DNA of 46,433 bases from positions 1-46,433 of IMG/VR virus record IMGVR_UViG_3300006805_000048. The stretch is one strand, 5' to 3'. This document shows, piece after piece, positions 22,036-31,491 of this stretch. The stretch comes from a virus. The notes beneath the pieces were generated by a model. That model was not told the origin of the DNA. It did no database searches and saw only the letters and a program-made list of their open reading frames with translations. How positions within the stretch are numbered: position 1 is the first letter of the stretch; each line of letters starts with the position of its first letter. The position numbers and the translations under genes were made by a program.

Positions 22036-22070
22036 TACCACCCACCCATCGTTAATAAGGAATGCTGAAC

Positions 22071-23303
22071 ATGACCACTGAAGATAACCACATCACTCTG
22101 GGTGCCGCCAACGACGATACCGTCTCTGCGGTAACAGCGACTACTCTCGAGGTCGAATACAAAGACGATCATCCAGTGCGCGTCGCCCAACGTTTGACTG
22201 AATTGGAAAAAGCGTTTGTTAAACTGACCAACGCAGTCAGCGATATTGCTGAACAGCAAGCCAAGACAATCGAAACAATCAATGCCATGGCCTTGCACCT
22301 ACGTGAGCTGCCAAACAACCCAGCTTTCCTGGCTGCGATGATTACCCGCATGGATGAAATGCTGCGTGGTGTAGATGAGCGCAAAAACGCCACACCCGTT
22401 GCCAAAATGCTAAATCCCATTACGGTAGAAGAAGTTGCAACCATCGCTGCCGATTGTAAAGTCATTCGCATTCAGCGTAAGGATGATGTCAATGGCTTGC
22501 CGCAGATGGAACTCACCATCCGCTGGCCAAATAACGATGGCACCAAGTTTGGCTACATTGAAGCCGATGACGCTGACGTGCAAAACCTGGATTTGGATCA
22601 CAACACCGTGACCTATCTAATGGACACTACGGCAGACCTGGCAATTGGTGAATACCGCTTCTATGAAGTCATTGACGTAGTTAGTGCCGCAGACTACGAT
22701 GCCGATGGCACCTGGGTTGAAGTTGACCTTGCATCATTGACCGCGGTATCGGCAATTTACTCACTGGTAGTAGCTGCGAGTCGTAATGATAAAACCGGTG
22801 AGCTAGAGTTCCGTTTGGTTGATGAAGCGGGTATGGCTGATTTGGTAGAAGAAGTTACCGTTGAGCAAGTTCCAGAGTTGGAACTGCTCCTGCCGACAGT
22901 GGAAGGGGTACCATCAGACACGCTAGTTTACTACGCCTGGATGCCATCGGACATTGGTGTAGTTGCACCAGAGAGTTTCCAAACGCAGATTGATGTCAAC
23001 AGTGAAGCATCCTCCGTGATTACTGAACTGGATGTCGATATGGACGGTGGCATGGCTCATGCAAACATGGTGATGTCCACTGAACCATCCCCTGCTGATA
23101 CTGCCGCAGATACTGTTCGCGTGCAATGCAATTTTAATACAGGGCAGGTATTGGTTAGTCCACAATTGTCCCCTGAAGACATAGAAGCGCCGACTAATCC
23201 TGCATTGATTGAAATGTATCTGGATCTGGCAAAGCGTTCAGAGATTCCAGTAAAAGAAGATGGCGTTGCTGTCATTTACGTTGTAATGTCTGCAAATGCA
23301 TAA
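22071..23303 (+). CDS. Large acidic protein of unknown function (410 aa)
   Basis: The ATG at 22071 is 9 nt after AAGGA; the ATG at 22062 is too close to it. Residues about 30-80 form a probable coiled coil (RVAQRLTELEKAFVKLTNAV). The remainder is strand-rich and acidic, with regularly spaced Asp and Glu (ADYDADGTWVEVDL, DVDMDGG). No enzyme motif. It ends at a canonical terminator. It may be a scaffold or structural protein, but nothing in the sequence decides this. Confidence 0.6.
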   Translation: MTTEDNHITLGAANDDTVSAVTATTLEVEYKDDHPVRVAQRLTELEKAFVKLTNAVSDIAEQQAKTIETINAMALHLRELPNNPAFLAAMITRMDEMLRGVDERKNATPVAKMLNPITVEEVATIAADCKVIRIQRKDDVNGLPQMELTIRWPNNDGTKFGYIEADDADVQNLDLDHNTVTYLMDTTADLAIGEYRFYEVIDVVSAADYDADGTWVEVDLASLTAVSAIYSLVVAASRNDKTGELEFRLVDEAGMADLVEEVTVEQVPELELLLPTVEGVPSDTLVYYAWMPSDIGVVAPESFQTQIDVNSEASSVITELDVDMDGGMAHANMVMSTEPSPADTAADTVRVQCNFNTGQVLVSPQLSPEDIEAPTNPALIEMYLDLAKRSEIPVKEDGVAVIYVVMSANA

Positions 23304-23311
23304 CGACATAG

Positions 23312-23345
23312 AAGCCTACCTTAACCGGTAGGCTTTTTTCTTTTT
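23312..23345 (+). terminator. Rho-independent terminator
   Basis: AAGCCTACC / GGTAGGCTT with a short loop, followed by T-rich TTTTTCTTTTTG. It is 8 nt after the 23303 stop. Confidence 0.85.
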
Positions 23346-23361
23346 GTTATTAGTGAGGTCC

Positions 23362-23949
23362 ATGATGGCTGAGCCCGCCGATACCGTTCAAACCATGGAT
23401 CAATTTGATCCGGGTATTTCTGAAGCATTTGCGTCACTTGAGTCCATGGATTATCCATCGGTTCAAGAAGATCGTTTCATTCGCGAATACTTACCACTGT
23501 TTGTTGCACGTGGCAATAATCCAGTTAACTTAATTCCGTGGTTGGAAGTAGCAGGACATCCACATCTCGCTGTAAACGTGTTTCGCGGTAACAAGTTTCT
23601 ATTCCGTGTCCCACCAATGATGCGCGACGTGTCAATGATCCCTGGAGATCGCAGTAAAGGACATTCGTTGTACGAAGAGATAATGACTGCCGAACAGAAA
23701 CGATCAATCCTCCCACGGTTGGGTGACCTACACTTACAAGATGCAATTATATCTCGCGTAAAACATGAGATGGCATCGCTGGAATACATTCAGGCATGGA
23801 ACAGTATTTTCCGTGCGTATGGACATCCCGAAGTGGAACTGCCGGTGGAAGCAGCAGCAGTTATTGCTGAAGAAGAAACCAGCAGTGCACCAGACGAAGT
23901 AGTGGATACCGACGTAAACAACGAGTTTGACGGTTTCAGTGAAATGTAA
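23362..23949 (+). CDS. Unknown protein (195 aa), overlaps nuclease gene
   Basis: Starts MMAEPADTVQTMDQFDPG behind GTGAGG. A central EYLPLFVARGNN..NLIPWLEVAGHPHLAVNVFRG block and a helix at 130-160 precede an acidic tail (EEETSSAPDEVVDTD...FDGFSEM). The gene overlaps the Mre11-like nuclease by about 11 nt, suggesting coupled expression and a related role in DNA processing. No family recognised. Confidence 0.6.
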   Translation: MMAEPADTVQTMDQFDPGISEAFASLESMDYPSVQEDRFIREYLPLFVARGNNPVNLIPWLEVAGHPHLAVNVFRGNKFLFRVPPMMRDVSMIPGDRSKGHSLYEEIMTAEQKRSILPRLGDLHLQDAIISRVKHEMASLEYIQAWNSIFRAYGHPEVELPVEAAAVIAEEETSSAPDEVVDTDVNNEFDGFSEM

Positions 23950-25069
23950 ACAGCTGAACGTCGCAGCGACTCACGATATTCATTTTGGTCATCCCAATAC
24001 CCCTACCTCGCAGATTGTAAGTACGATGCGCGCGATGTTTCCGGATAATCCAACAACTGGTGACTTAGACATCATCTTCTTAGCTGGAGATGTGTTTGAT
24101 CGGTTGTTGAATTTACCAGATGACAATGTATCTTTAGTAAAATCCTGGTTCGTATCGTTCCTATGGATGTGTGCTAAGCGAGACATTGTAGTACGGGTAT
24201 TGGAAGGGACTCCGTCGCACGATTGGCGACAGGCACGAATGTTAGTGGAACTGGCTACGCTGGCAAATATTGCAGTGGATATAAAGTACGTTCCAGATCT
24301 ATCCATTGAATACATGGAGCGATTTGATATTCACGTGCTATACGTCCCAGATGAATGGCGCCCGCGCTGCGACGATACCTGGATGGAAGTACAAGCTTTA
24401 TTAAGCGAGCATCAGTTGGAACAGGTGGACTTTGCAGTGATGCACGGCGCCTTTCATTACCAGATGCCCAAGAACATCCATCATCAACTCGAACTACACG
24501 ACGCTGAGCGGTACTTGTCAATCGTCCGCTACAACATCTTTATTGGTCACGTACATCAATTTTCATCTTACGTGCGAATCCTTGCTGGCGGCTCTCCTGA
24601 GCGGCTTAATCATGGGGATGAAGGTAAGAAAGGACATTGGCGTTCTTGTGTGGATGCGGAAAATGGCCCTACGGCAACGTTCCACGTTAACAAGAACACT
24701 ATGCGATACGATACACTCGACTGCATGGGTTTAGCGGGAGAGGCATTGCATTCGATGGTGGAAGCACACGTCCGAACGATTCCGGTTGGATCACATATCC
24801 GACTCAAAGCACGCAAGAATGACTTTGCCATGCAGGCATTGGATCTGTATAAAGTAAAGTTCCCAGCAATACACTGGACGGTTAAAGAAGTCAAAAGTGA
24901 TAACACAATTGATAAACCAGTGCTACTGGATACCCGTGCTAAATTCAAAGGTATTAACATCACGCGTGAGAATGTCGTTGAATTACTAATCGACAGACTG
25001 CACACTAAACTTAGCCCCGAACAGCTAGAACGCTGCAAGGATAAATTAGCGGAAGTAATCGATGGATAA
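23939..25069 (+). CDS. SbcD/Mre11-like metallophosphoesterase nuclease
   Basis: Metal-dependent nuclease candidate of the SbcD/Mre11/T4 gp47 type. Motifs in order: ATHDIHFGH (Asp-x-His), LAGDVFDRL (GD.hD), EGTPSHDW (the GNHD-like His-Asp), VMHGAFHYQMP and FIGHVHQ (GH.H). All expected metal ligands are present. The C-terminal 120 residues are the capping and dimer region. Start: the frame opens at a TTG (23927); the GTG at 23939 gives MKCKQLNVAATHD, a natural N terminus for the first strand. No SbcC/Rad50-like partner lies within this window. It probably works in recombination-dependent replication. Confidence 0.82.
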   Translation: MKCKQLNVAATHDIHFGHPNTPTSQIVSTMRAMFPDNPTTGDLDIIFLAGDVFDRLLNLPDDNVSLVKSWFVSFLWMCAKRDIVVRVLEGTPSHDWRQARMLVELATLANIAVDIKYVPDLSIEYMERFDIHVLYVPDEWRPRCDDTWMEVQALLSEHQLEQVDFAVMHGAFHYQMPKNIHHQLELHDAERYLSIVRYNIFIGHVHQFSSYVRILAGGSPERLNHGDEGKKGHWRSCVDAENGPTATFHVNKNTMRYDTLDCMGLAGEALHSMVEAHVRTIPVGSHIRLKARKNDFAMQALDLYKVKFPAIHWTVKEVKSDNTIDKPVLLDTRAKFKGINITRENVVELLIDRLHTKLSPEQLERCKDKLAEVIDG

Positions 25070-25937
25070 ACGCTCCTTTGATATAATGGGCGAGCGTGAG
25101 AAGGGACAATTGTCCCTTTCCATTGCAACTAGTCTAGCACTCGAAGGTGCCTATGGCATTTTAGAGGAATCGACCCATCAACAAGATCCAATCAATCCAC
25201 CCATCAAAGCGTATCGTCAACTTTGGGTAAACGTGCGTACGCTATACCGTAATCTACATGGCTCAATGCCTCGAATAGTGGCTGACACACTGTCCGTGGA
25301 TGCTTTTGTAGAAACGGTGTACGATGAGATGCTCATTCTCAAAGGTGTAATTGCTGACCGTTCCAATGGCCGTATGAAAGTTGTTTTCTACGCCAACACG
25401 TACAAGACATTGCCTCGAAAATATCCGAATGCACATGGGCGAGAAAAACAAACACCCAATCAAGTAATATACGCAGCCTTTGAAAATGGTACTATCGAAG
25501 GATTGTTAAAAATGATGGCGGAGTCGGCGCATCAAATAGATTTCAAAACATTCGACATGGCAATCGTCGCTGAAGGTTCGCCTGAGAAAGTTTTGTTGAT
25601 GACGCATTACCCGGTGGATCTATTACACTTCAGTGGTGCCAGTGAACTTGTGTTACTGGAATCTCATACGGGTGTAATAAAACAACGGGCACAGTGGTAT
25701 ACCAAAATGAAAGACGGTAAGTCACTAATACGAATCCCCTTCAATCGTATCACGTTGCAAATGTTCGGCGATAGTTCAGGAATGTTTTATCCCTATCCAA
25801 TTGGATATCGGAAAGCATTTCTAGAGGTAGCCGAGAAAAACAAATGGACACAGGGCACAACTGCTGACAGAATTTTGCTCTGTGTTAAACTAGCTAGAAA
25901 CCCACATTTGGAAATCGCAGTGCGTGGATTGATGTAA
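25062..25937 (+). CDS. Unknown protein (291 aa) coupled to the nuclease gene
   Basis: The ATG overlaps the nuclease stop by 8 nt, so translation is coupled. Blocks include GQLSLSIATSLALEGAYGIL, a helical region, MKVVFYANTYKTLPRKYP, KVLLMTHYPVDLL and GMFYPYPIGYRKAFLEVA. No known motif; no Walker A, so it is not a Rad50 partner. The position points to DNA processing or recombination. Confidence 0.6.
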   Translation: MDKRSFDIMGEREKGQLSLSIATSLALEGAYGILEESTHQQDPINPPIKAYRQLWVNVRTLYRNLHGSMPRIVADTLSVDAFVETVYDEMLILKGVIADRSNGRMKVVFYANTYKTLPRKYPNAHGREKQTPNQVIYAAFENGTIEGLLKMMAESAHQIDFKTFDMAIVAEGSPEKVLLMTHYPVDLLHFSGASELVLLESHTGVIKQRAQWYTKMKDGKSLIRIPFNRITLQMFGDSSGMFYPYPIGYRKAFLEVAEKNKWTQGTTADRILLCVKLARNPHLEIAVRGLM

Positions 25938-25992
25938 GTAGATTCTTACACAAATGCGATATGACATGTAGGTTAACCGGAGAATGTAAACC

Positions 25993-26778
25993 ATGAGTTT
26001 CCCACAAAAGAAATGGGGTGGAGCAGGTGGCGGTCGCGGCAATTTCCCGCAGACGCCGTATATTGAAACCCTTTTGGACGATCGCAAACTGCGATTGAGT
26101 GCGCCGCCGGTTGGTGGTCGTGGTCGCCGTCCTGCACTGTTTGTAACGGTAGTGGGCGGCAATCCGCGCATTAACGTTTACACTGAAGTTGATACTGATA
26201 AAAATGGTGGGAAGATTGTAGCTAAGAAAGATGCGCTGGCCTTTTTTCAGTTGCTGGAAACCCTTCAACACATCATTGCAACACCGGAAGAATCTCGCTG
26301 GATCATGGTAAACAAATTGCCAGTTGAGCGTGAAGAGGGCGGTGGTGGCGGTGCACGTCGTGAACCAGAAATTGATACCAAGACTGTAGTGGGTCGTGAC
26401 AAAGACGGCGTCATTTATATCTCGGTACTTTCCGGTGACAACGAACGTCCAAAGATCATCTTTCAATTCGGTAACCAGTACTACCATCAACTGGCCCGAC
26501 GTGATGCTCCAGATGTGAAGTTGGAAAACCGCGTGATCTCTGAGCTGGCTGCTCGTGCATGGGTGCGTTTGATGCGTGCTGCTACTGCCAATATATTGGT
26601 GGACATGGCCGCAACGAAGGGCGCTGCTAAAGCTGCAAAGAAACTGGCTGAAGGTGGTCAGGGTGGACAAGGTGGCCAAAGCGGTGGTGGTAATTACCGT
26701 ATGCCAGACAATGTATATGCAAAATCTGCAGTCGCTGATACAACGTCATTTGATTTTGACGACGATATCCCCATGTAA
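25993..26778 (+). CDS. Candidate single-stranded DNA-binding protein
   Basis: 261 aa. Gly-rich basic N terminus (KKWGGAGGGRGNF), two strand-rich segments (RPALFVTVVGGNPRINVYTE and GVIYISVLSG...KIIFQFGNQYYHQ) that could form an OB-like sheet, a Gly/Gln-rich linker (GGQGGQGGQSGGG), and the C-terminal tip FDFDDDIPM. Bacterial SSB ends DFDDDIPF, the peptide that recruits partner proteins, and the match is almost exact. The role is inferred from that tip, the linker and the position after the nuclease genes. The core does not show a clear SSB family motif by eye. Confidence 0.65.
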   Translation: MSFPQKKWGGAGGGRGNFPQTPYIETLLDDRKLRLSAPPVGGRGRRPALFVTVVGGNPRINVYTEVDTDKNGGKIVAKKDALAFFQLLETLQHIIATPEESRWIMVNKLPVEREEGGGGGARREPEIDTKTVVGRDKDGVIYISVLSGDNERPKIIFQFGNQYYHQLARRDAPDVKLENRVISELAARAWVRLMRAATANILVDMAATKGAAKAAKKLAEGGQGGQGGQSGGGNYRMPDNVYAKSAVADTTSFDFDDDIPM

Positions 26779-26786
26779 CGTACATA

Positions 26787-26817
26787 GCCGTACCGTGAGT
26801 TTTGCTCACGGTACGGC
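26787..26817. terminator. Strong stem-loop, probable terminator
   Basis: Perfect 13-bp repeat GCCGTACCGTGAG / CTCACGGTACGGC with a TTTTG loop, followed by TTATGCCC. Confidence 0.75.
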
Positions 26818-26847
26818 TTATGCCCTTCTTGTAATTTCACTTAGATA

Positions 26848-26855
26848 CATATTAC
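26848..26855 (+). promoter_or_regulatory. Candidate early promoter CATATTAC
   Basis: TTAGATACATATTACTAATAAG lies between a terminator and the 26887 start, 31 nt downstream. Matches the shared ATACATATTAC motif. Confidence 0.5.
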
Positions 26856-26886
26856 TAATAAGAGTAAGTCTTCTAGGAGTATAACA

Positions 26887-28413
26887 ATGCGGCTATTCAT
26901 TGCCGAAGATGGTGCAGTGGTAACAGAACACAATGGTGCTGAAGTTAAATGGAATGCGACGATCTTTGATCGCACTGACTTTCGCAACATCCCTCACTTA
27001 TTTCGGGAGATCAATGGTTATTGGGCACACCTACCCGCTGATCGACAATATCGTATTTGGCTGGGATATAAAGCAATATCAGAACAGTTCGAGACCACCT
27101 CAGAACGGACTCGCCTGGCAATGAACATTGCTGGGTTATTGGATCAGATGTATGCTGACATGCCAATGGAAGAGTTAGACCGTTGGATTGGTTTCCATGG
27201 TGCTGTAAAGTTTCCACCCGATGGCAGTTTGCTATTAGAGCATGACCCCTACGATCCAAATCCAGGTCGCACGTATTTGAAGCGCGACTATAATGGGTTA
27301 GTAACAATTACAGCAGCCTTACGCCCGATGATTCCTATCTGGGGTGAGTACATGCGCCGCGTTAAAGATGAAGTGGGCAGCGAGTATAAAGAATACATTG
27401 CAATTCGACTATTGCGCAACACGCATGTGATGCGTTCTGAACCGATTGAACGTTTACGTCGTTACGTAGACGCGACACTAAGTGTCAGTGCAAATCAATC
27501 CAATGCGTACATCATTTCTGGCCTGGGCAGTGAAGAGACTATTGAATGGCTACTAGCCATGGTCTGTATTCGCCGTATCGCAGTAGGCGATATAGATGCT
27601 AGCGATACCCGTGGTAACATTATTACCAATGTATTTGGATTCATTTCCAATACGCTGCGCGATTTTGATAAACGATTTGGGGGTGGCGTTCGAGATAAGA
27701 ATCCTGACAAGGATACTGGCGAAGACGAAGGATCCATTCTAGAATCATTCAAGGTAAAGCAAGAAGTATCTCCAGGCGATATCATTCTGTATAACGTGTA
27801 TGCTGAAGATCCCAAAGCAATGGCAATAAAGATAGATCCAACGATTGATCTTAAACTGCTAGACCTGGCACTAAGTCGCGTAGATCGACTCCAAAACGCA
27901 TCATTAAGCAAACACCACATCACACTGTGTCAGTGGGTACTGCATCGGGTACTACCGCCATTGGCGATACCGCTGTTGCTAAAACCTGGACTACTGCGGT
28001 CACTCGCAGTAACACAAGCACTCATCTGGCACTGGGGTATCTACGACATTGCTGCACTGGTTACCGCTACTCGCCACTTCGCTGACGATGAGCTTGTACC
28101 CTTCGACAGTAAGGTTAGGATTACTCCATCTACCTTGGAGCAGTTACTGGCTCTCTTTCCACATTTGATGCCTGCTGATAAGAATCAAACGTCTGAGAAG
28201 AAAAGTAACTACGCTATCGCTGCAATCTCGTTACTCATTCGTGAGTTATCCGGGTGTATGTGGCAATACCATGCTCCACCTGAACTACTAAAGCACTGTA
28301 CGGGTGTTGATGGAGATCGCCGTGCTGCGCTGCAGCCGTCTACTCCAGAGCAGATCGGTCTATTGATCATTGCTACTCACCAAAAGAGAAACACTCCACA
28401 TCCATCCATTTAA
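26887..28413 (+). CDS. Unknown large protein (508 aa), positional candidate for RNA polymerase fifth subunit
   Basis: Starts MRLFIAEDGAVVTEHNGAEV behind TAGGAG and a candidate early promoter. Mostly helical; contains a charged loop at about 255-275 (RFGGGVRDKNPDKDTGEDEG) and Leu-rich helices in the second half (PPLAIPLLLKPGLLRSL). No homology by eye. In phiKZ the gp68 subunit of the non-virion polymerase is encoded between gp55 and gp71-73. This gene lies in the corresponding interval (beta' N-half at 18.7 kb, beta C-half at 32.0 kb), so it is a positional candidate, as are the next two genes. Confidence 0.55.
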   Translation: MRLFIAEDGAVVTEHNGAEVKWNATIFDRTDFRNIPHLFREINGYWAHLPADRQYRIWLGYKAISEQFETTSERTRLAMNIAGLLDQMYADMPMEELDRWIGFHGAVKFPPDGSLLLEHDPYDPNPGRTYLKRDYNGLVTITAALRPMIPIWGEYMRRVKDEVGSEYKEYIAIRLLRNTHVMRSEPIERLRRYVDATLSVSANQSNAYIISGLGSEETIEWLLAMVCIRRIAVGDIDASDTRGNIITNVFGFISNTLRDFDKRFGGGVRDKNPDKDTGEDEGSILESFKVKQEVSPGDIILYNVYAEDPKAMAIKIDPTIDLKLLDLALSRVDRLQNASLSKHHITLCQWVLHRVLPPLAIPLLLKPGLLRSLAVTQALIWHWGIYDIAALVTATRHFADDELVPFDSKVRITPSTLEQLLALFPHLMPADKNQTSEKKSNYAIAAISLLIRELSGCMWQYHAPPELLKHCTGVDGDRRAALQPSTPEQIGLLIIATHQKRNTPHPSI

Positions 28414-28428
28414 ACAAGGAACAACATC

Positions 28429-29961
28429 ATGGCTCAGATTCAAACCGGATTGAAGGTCGCGAAGTTTCTGATCGTTCAGAGTAATACATACAACGATCAA
28501 ATGGCCAGACCATTTACTACCAACGTCGATCAGATGATGGTAAACCAGTTCAAAGAAGCATCGCATGGCGGTAACTATACTGCCGGTGCTTTGGCTGGAG
28601 TAGCTGGCGCTATCATCCGCCCACAAGCCGAATCATCTACTAACATTGCTATCCCGAATGGTTGGGATCAACGCCGTTTCCGATTCAATATGGAAGTGGA
28701 GCTGATGAGTCAATTCGGTGCTAGCATTCGTCAAGTACTGACTGGCTATACTGACTATCCAGGCGCTACTAATGATGGACAAGGCATGGATCCCAACATG
28801 CGCGTGTACTTTAATAACTCCATCACATTACAATCCTCTGTTCAAATGTCACAGTTTGGCAACGTGGAAACAATGCGCGTAGCCGATGCGTCACACGTAT
28901 TGTTTCCTAATGCGGGTCGACGCTTTAGCGGTAGTGAAGTCAACATGCAGTCAATGCGTCCTGAAGACGTAATGGCCGCAATTTCCACACAAGCGTTGGC
29001 TGATCCTAACGTGGTGGATTTCCGCACCAGCATGGGCACCAGTGACATTAAGAAGTCTCGCCGTGGCAATGCATTGCCCGCGGAGTACATGGCTAAAACA
29101 ATTACTGCAATCGATCAGGCACATCGTCTATCGGAAAGCGTATCGGATCATGTATCGGTATATGAAAACGCTCGCAATGATGTACGCGAAAGTTTAGTAT
29201 CCCAAGACGTGTTCCTAGCTGTACTCAACCAGCATACGCAGTATCGCTACAATGGATTTGTAACGTACGGTGAACTGTGCACGCTGTTCCCTGAGATTGA
29301 ATCTGTACGCACCATGCTAATGCCTGGCAAAACGCAGCAAGCCGCAATGGTTCCAGGTCGAGGCGGTTCAGAGTTCTGGCACGTCCCAACCAACGAAACA
29401 GTTATTGCAACGATCCTCTCGCATTCCATTCCAGCCATCATGATGGATTGCATGCTGACAAAGATTGTGTTCCTGGCAACCAATCAAACGTTGAATGGTC
29501 AGCCGGATGTTCAAATCCGTGACGCGGGGAGTTTTACTACTGGCGTAGACATGGGTCCATATCTGGAACGTTTCCAGCGTCGACTCGTAACGGAAGTATT
29601 GTCTGACATTACGCGTAACAACATGTTTGGCATTAACATTGCCATGACTTGCAACATCCTGGGTGACACCATGGTGCAAGTAGCATTGAATGGTGGTCAT
29701 GCCGTGGACTATGTAACGCCGTCGTTCTGCGATAGCCTTACAGCACCCATCATTACCAGTGACCCACTTGGGTTGACCACGATTGCTCATGACGTGGAAT
29801 TGTTGTACAGTAATCTGACTGGCGGTGCGCCAATGAATCAGTATTCACCACAGGCAGGTCACCCGTTTAACGATATCAGCGGGCGGTTTGGCGGACACGC
29901 ATCAGCACAGACGCCAGCGGCACCTATCCAACCTAACAACACAATGCTAGTTGGTATCTAA
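28429..29961 (+). CDS. Unknown large protein (510 aa)
   Basis: Starts MAQIQTGLKVAKFLIVQSNT 15 nt after the previous stop, with AAGGAAC upstream. Evenly folded alpha/beta throughout, with many Asn, Met and Gln. The C-terminal 40 residues are Pro, Gln and Gly rich (MNQYSPQAGHPFNDISGRFG), ending QPNNTMLVGI, similar in style to the flexible ends of the candidate shell protein and the next gene. No known motif. Such composition fits an assembly or structural protein, possibly of the phage nucleus, but this is inference. Confidence 0.55.
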   Translation: MAQIQTGLKVAKFLIVQSNTYNDQMARPFTTNVDQMMVNQFKEASHGGNYTAGALAGVAGAIIRPQAESSTNIAIPNGWDQRRFRFNMEVELMSQFGASIRQVLTGYTDYPGATNDGQGMDPNMRVYFNNSITLQSSVQMSQFGNVETMRVADASHVLFPNAGRRFSGSEVNMQSMRPEDVMAAISTQALADPNVVDFRTSMGTSDIKKSRRGNALPAEYMAKTITAIDQAHRLSESVSDHVSVYENARNDVRESLVSQDVFLAVLNQHTQYRYNGFVTYGELCTLFPEIESVRTMLMPGKTQQAAMVPGRGGSEFWHVPTNETVIATILSHSIPAIMMDCMLTKIVFLATNQTLNGQPDVQIRDAGSFTTGVDMGPYLERFQRRLVTEVLSDITRNNMFGINIAMTCNILGDTMVQVALNGGHAVDYVTPSFCDSLTAPIITSDPLGLTTIAHDVELLYSNLTGGAPMNQYSPQAGHPFNDISGRFGGHASAQTPAAPIQPNNTMLVGI

Positions 29962-29994
29962 CAACTATCGCTAATAGCAATCAAGGAGCTATCA

Positions 29995-31416
29995 ATGAAA
30001 CAGTTGACCGAGTTGTATACGGCAATTATTACGTCGCTGGGGTTGCCGATCAGTGATACCGGTAATATCATGATGGAAGCGTTAGATGGTCCATCGCCGC
30101 TATTGATTGGTGGGCGCAAGGTAATTGTCCCAACGACTGAAACACTGCGCGCCTTTAACGCAGATCATCAGATGATATTCCATCCAATGTCCGAGTCAGT
30201 AGTTCGTAGTCAGTCACCCATGATTAAGAAGCTTCGCATGCTGACAATGTATCGACTGCAAGGAGCAATCTGTGTACTGTTACCAGAGTTGATGGCAATT
30301 GCTGCAGACTCATCGCTGCATGCTAAGCTACCACCTGCTGCAGCTGAAATGCTGCGAGCAGTTCCTGACGTAGATGCTAAAACCGTTCAGACAATGGAAG
30401 ACATCGCTGGCGCAGCTAACGGTGACGATAAGAAGATCATTAGTTTCTACCTGCGTCAAGGTGGTGTAATTAATGGCATGACCTGTCAGCGTGCTACAAT
30501 TGTTACGTTCCCTTTCCTGAAAGAATTCGATCGCACCGATGGCCTGATCTTTGGTGTATCGACTCGAAAGAAAGATCGCGTGGCAATTAAAGCTTTGTTC
30601 ATGATGATGTTCCCTAACTGCGAAGATACGGATACTTACAGTTTTGGTTCTAATTCGTCTACAGCTCCGTACTTCCATGCGTTGATTAATGCGTACGTGA
30701 AGATTGGCAAGCGGATAAATGAAGTCGCTAAGCCATATCGGAAGGTGTTGAAGAATGATGATGCCACTGTGGATCTGGACTTTGCATCGGATGTAGTTGA
30801 TCTGACGAAGTATCGTGATCTGCTACCGGCAATGTCGGGTAACGATGGTGAAATTGCTGACACTGGATCCACAGCCGGTTCACGGGCTCAGATTCATCAG
30901 CAGCCAATGGCGCCACCTCCTCCTCCAATGCCTACACAGCAACCGCAATATCAGCAACCGCAACCAACTACCTACGGCGTACTGCCAATCCCTGCAGCCA
31001 CCATGGTAAATGCTGGAGATCAATACTCCAACATTAAACCACTGGGTGCAACCGGTGAAGCAGCCAAAGTTGCGATTAGCGCTACCCATCCAGCCAGAGC
31101 GGATTTTAATCCGGAAGTAGCTGAGTGGGAACGTGCTGTAGCTGCCGCTAATGCACCACCGTTGCCGTTTGGATTCAATCCAAATGCACCAGCAATGGTA
31201 CCAATGGTACCAATGGGATATCCGCAGCCAGTAATGGCAATGCCGTGGTTACCAGCTTCTGCTCAACCACAGCAACTGCAGTATCCACAGCAGCAGTATC
31301 AGCAGTATCAGCAACCACAGCAGTTTCAGCAACCAGTGCAACCGTACCCTCAGCATCAGCAGTACCCACAGCAACATCCAGTCAATTACAGTAACCAACC
31401 TGTAAATGGCATCTAA
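29995..31416 (+). CDS. Unknown protein with Gln/Pro/Tyr-rich low-complexity tail (473 aa)
   Basis: Starts MKQLTELYTAIITSLGLP behind CAAGGAG. Residues 1-290 are a folded domain. From about 300 there is a long disordered tail: PPPPPMPTQQPQYQQPQ, a second short ordered part, MVPMVPMGYPQPVMAMP, then Gln/Tyr/Pro repeats (QQQYQQYQQPQQFQQ) to the end. The DNA under the tail is CAG/CAA rich. Such tails can mediate condensation or multivalent contacts. It is third in a probable operon starting at 26887 and is closed by a TTCG hairpin. Confidence 0.55.
   Translation: MKQLTELYTAIITSLGLPISDTGNIMMEALDGPSPLLIGGRKVIVPTTETLRAFNADHQMIFHPMSESVVRSQSPMIKKLRMLTMYRLQGAICVLLPELMAIAADSSLHAKLPPAAAEMLRAVPDVDAKTVQTMEDIAGAANGDDKKIISFYLRQGGVINGMTCQRATIVTFPFLKEFDRTDGLIFGVSTRKKDRVAIKALFMMMFPNCEDTDTYSFGSNSSTAPYFHALINAYVKIGKRINEVAKPYRKVLKNDDATVDLDFASDVVDLTKYRDLLPAMSGNDGEIADTGSTAGSRAQIHQQPMAPPPPPMPTQQPQYQQPQPTTYGVLPIPAATMVNAGDQYSNIKPLGATGEAAKVAISATHPARADFNPEVAEWERAVAAANAPPLPFGFNPNAPAMVPMVPMGYPQPVMAMPWLPASAQPQQLQYPQQQYQQYQQPQQFQQPVQPYPQHQQYPQQHPVNYSNQPVNGI
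31255..31380 (+). repeat. CAG/CAA-rich low-complexity tract
   Basis: Degenerate repeats of CAGCAGTAT and CAACCACAG units encode the Gln/Tyr/Pro tail of the 29995-31416 product. Mixed Gln codons argue for selection on the peptide rather than simple slippage. Confidence 0.7.
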
Positions 31417-31425
31417 AGGCATAGT

Positions 31426-31447
31426 GGAAGGGTCTTCGGACCCTTCC
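31426..31447. terminator. Stem-loop with TTCG loop, probable terminator
   Basis: GGAAGGGTC / GACCCTTCC (9 bp) closed by TTCG, 10 nt after the stop, with GGCATA upstream. A short T-rich stretch lies about 20 nt further. Confidence 0.75.
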
Positions 31448-31491
31448 GTTATTCCCCATTCCGTACGCTTTTTATTTTACTAGACATAAGC

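Noticed and set aside
31255-31380. CAG/CAA repeats as a possible CRISPR-like or satellite array
   Set aside because: There is no spacer-repeat organisation; the repeats are in frame and encode a Gln/Tyr/Pro tail.
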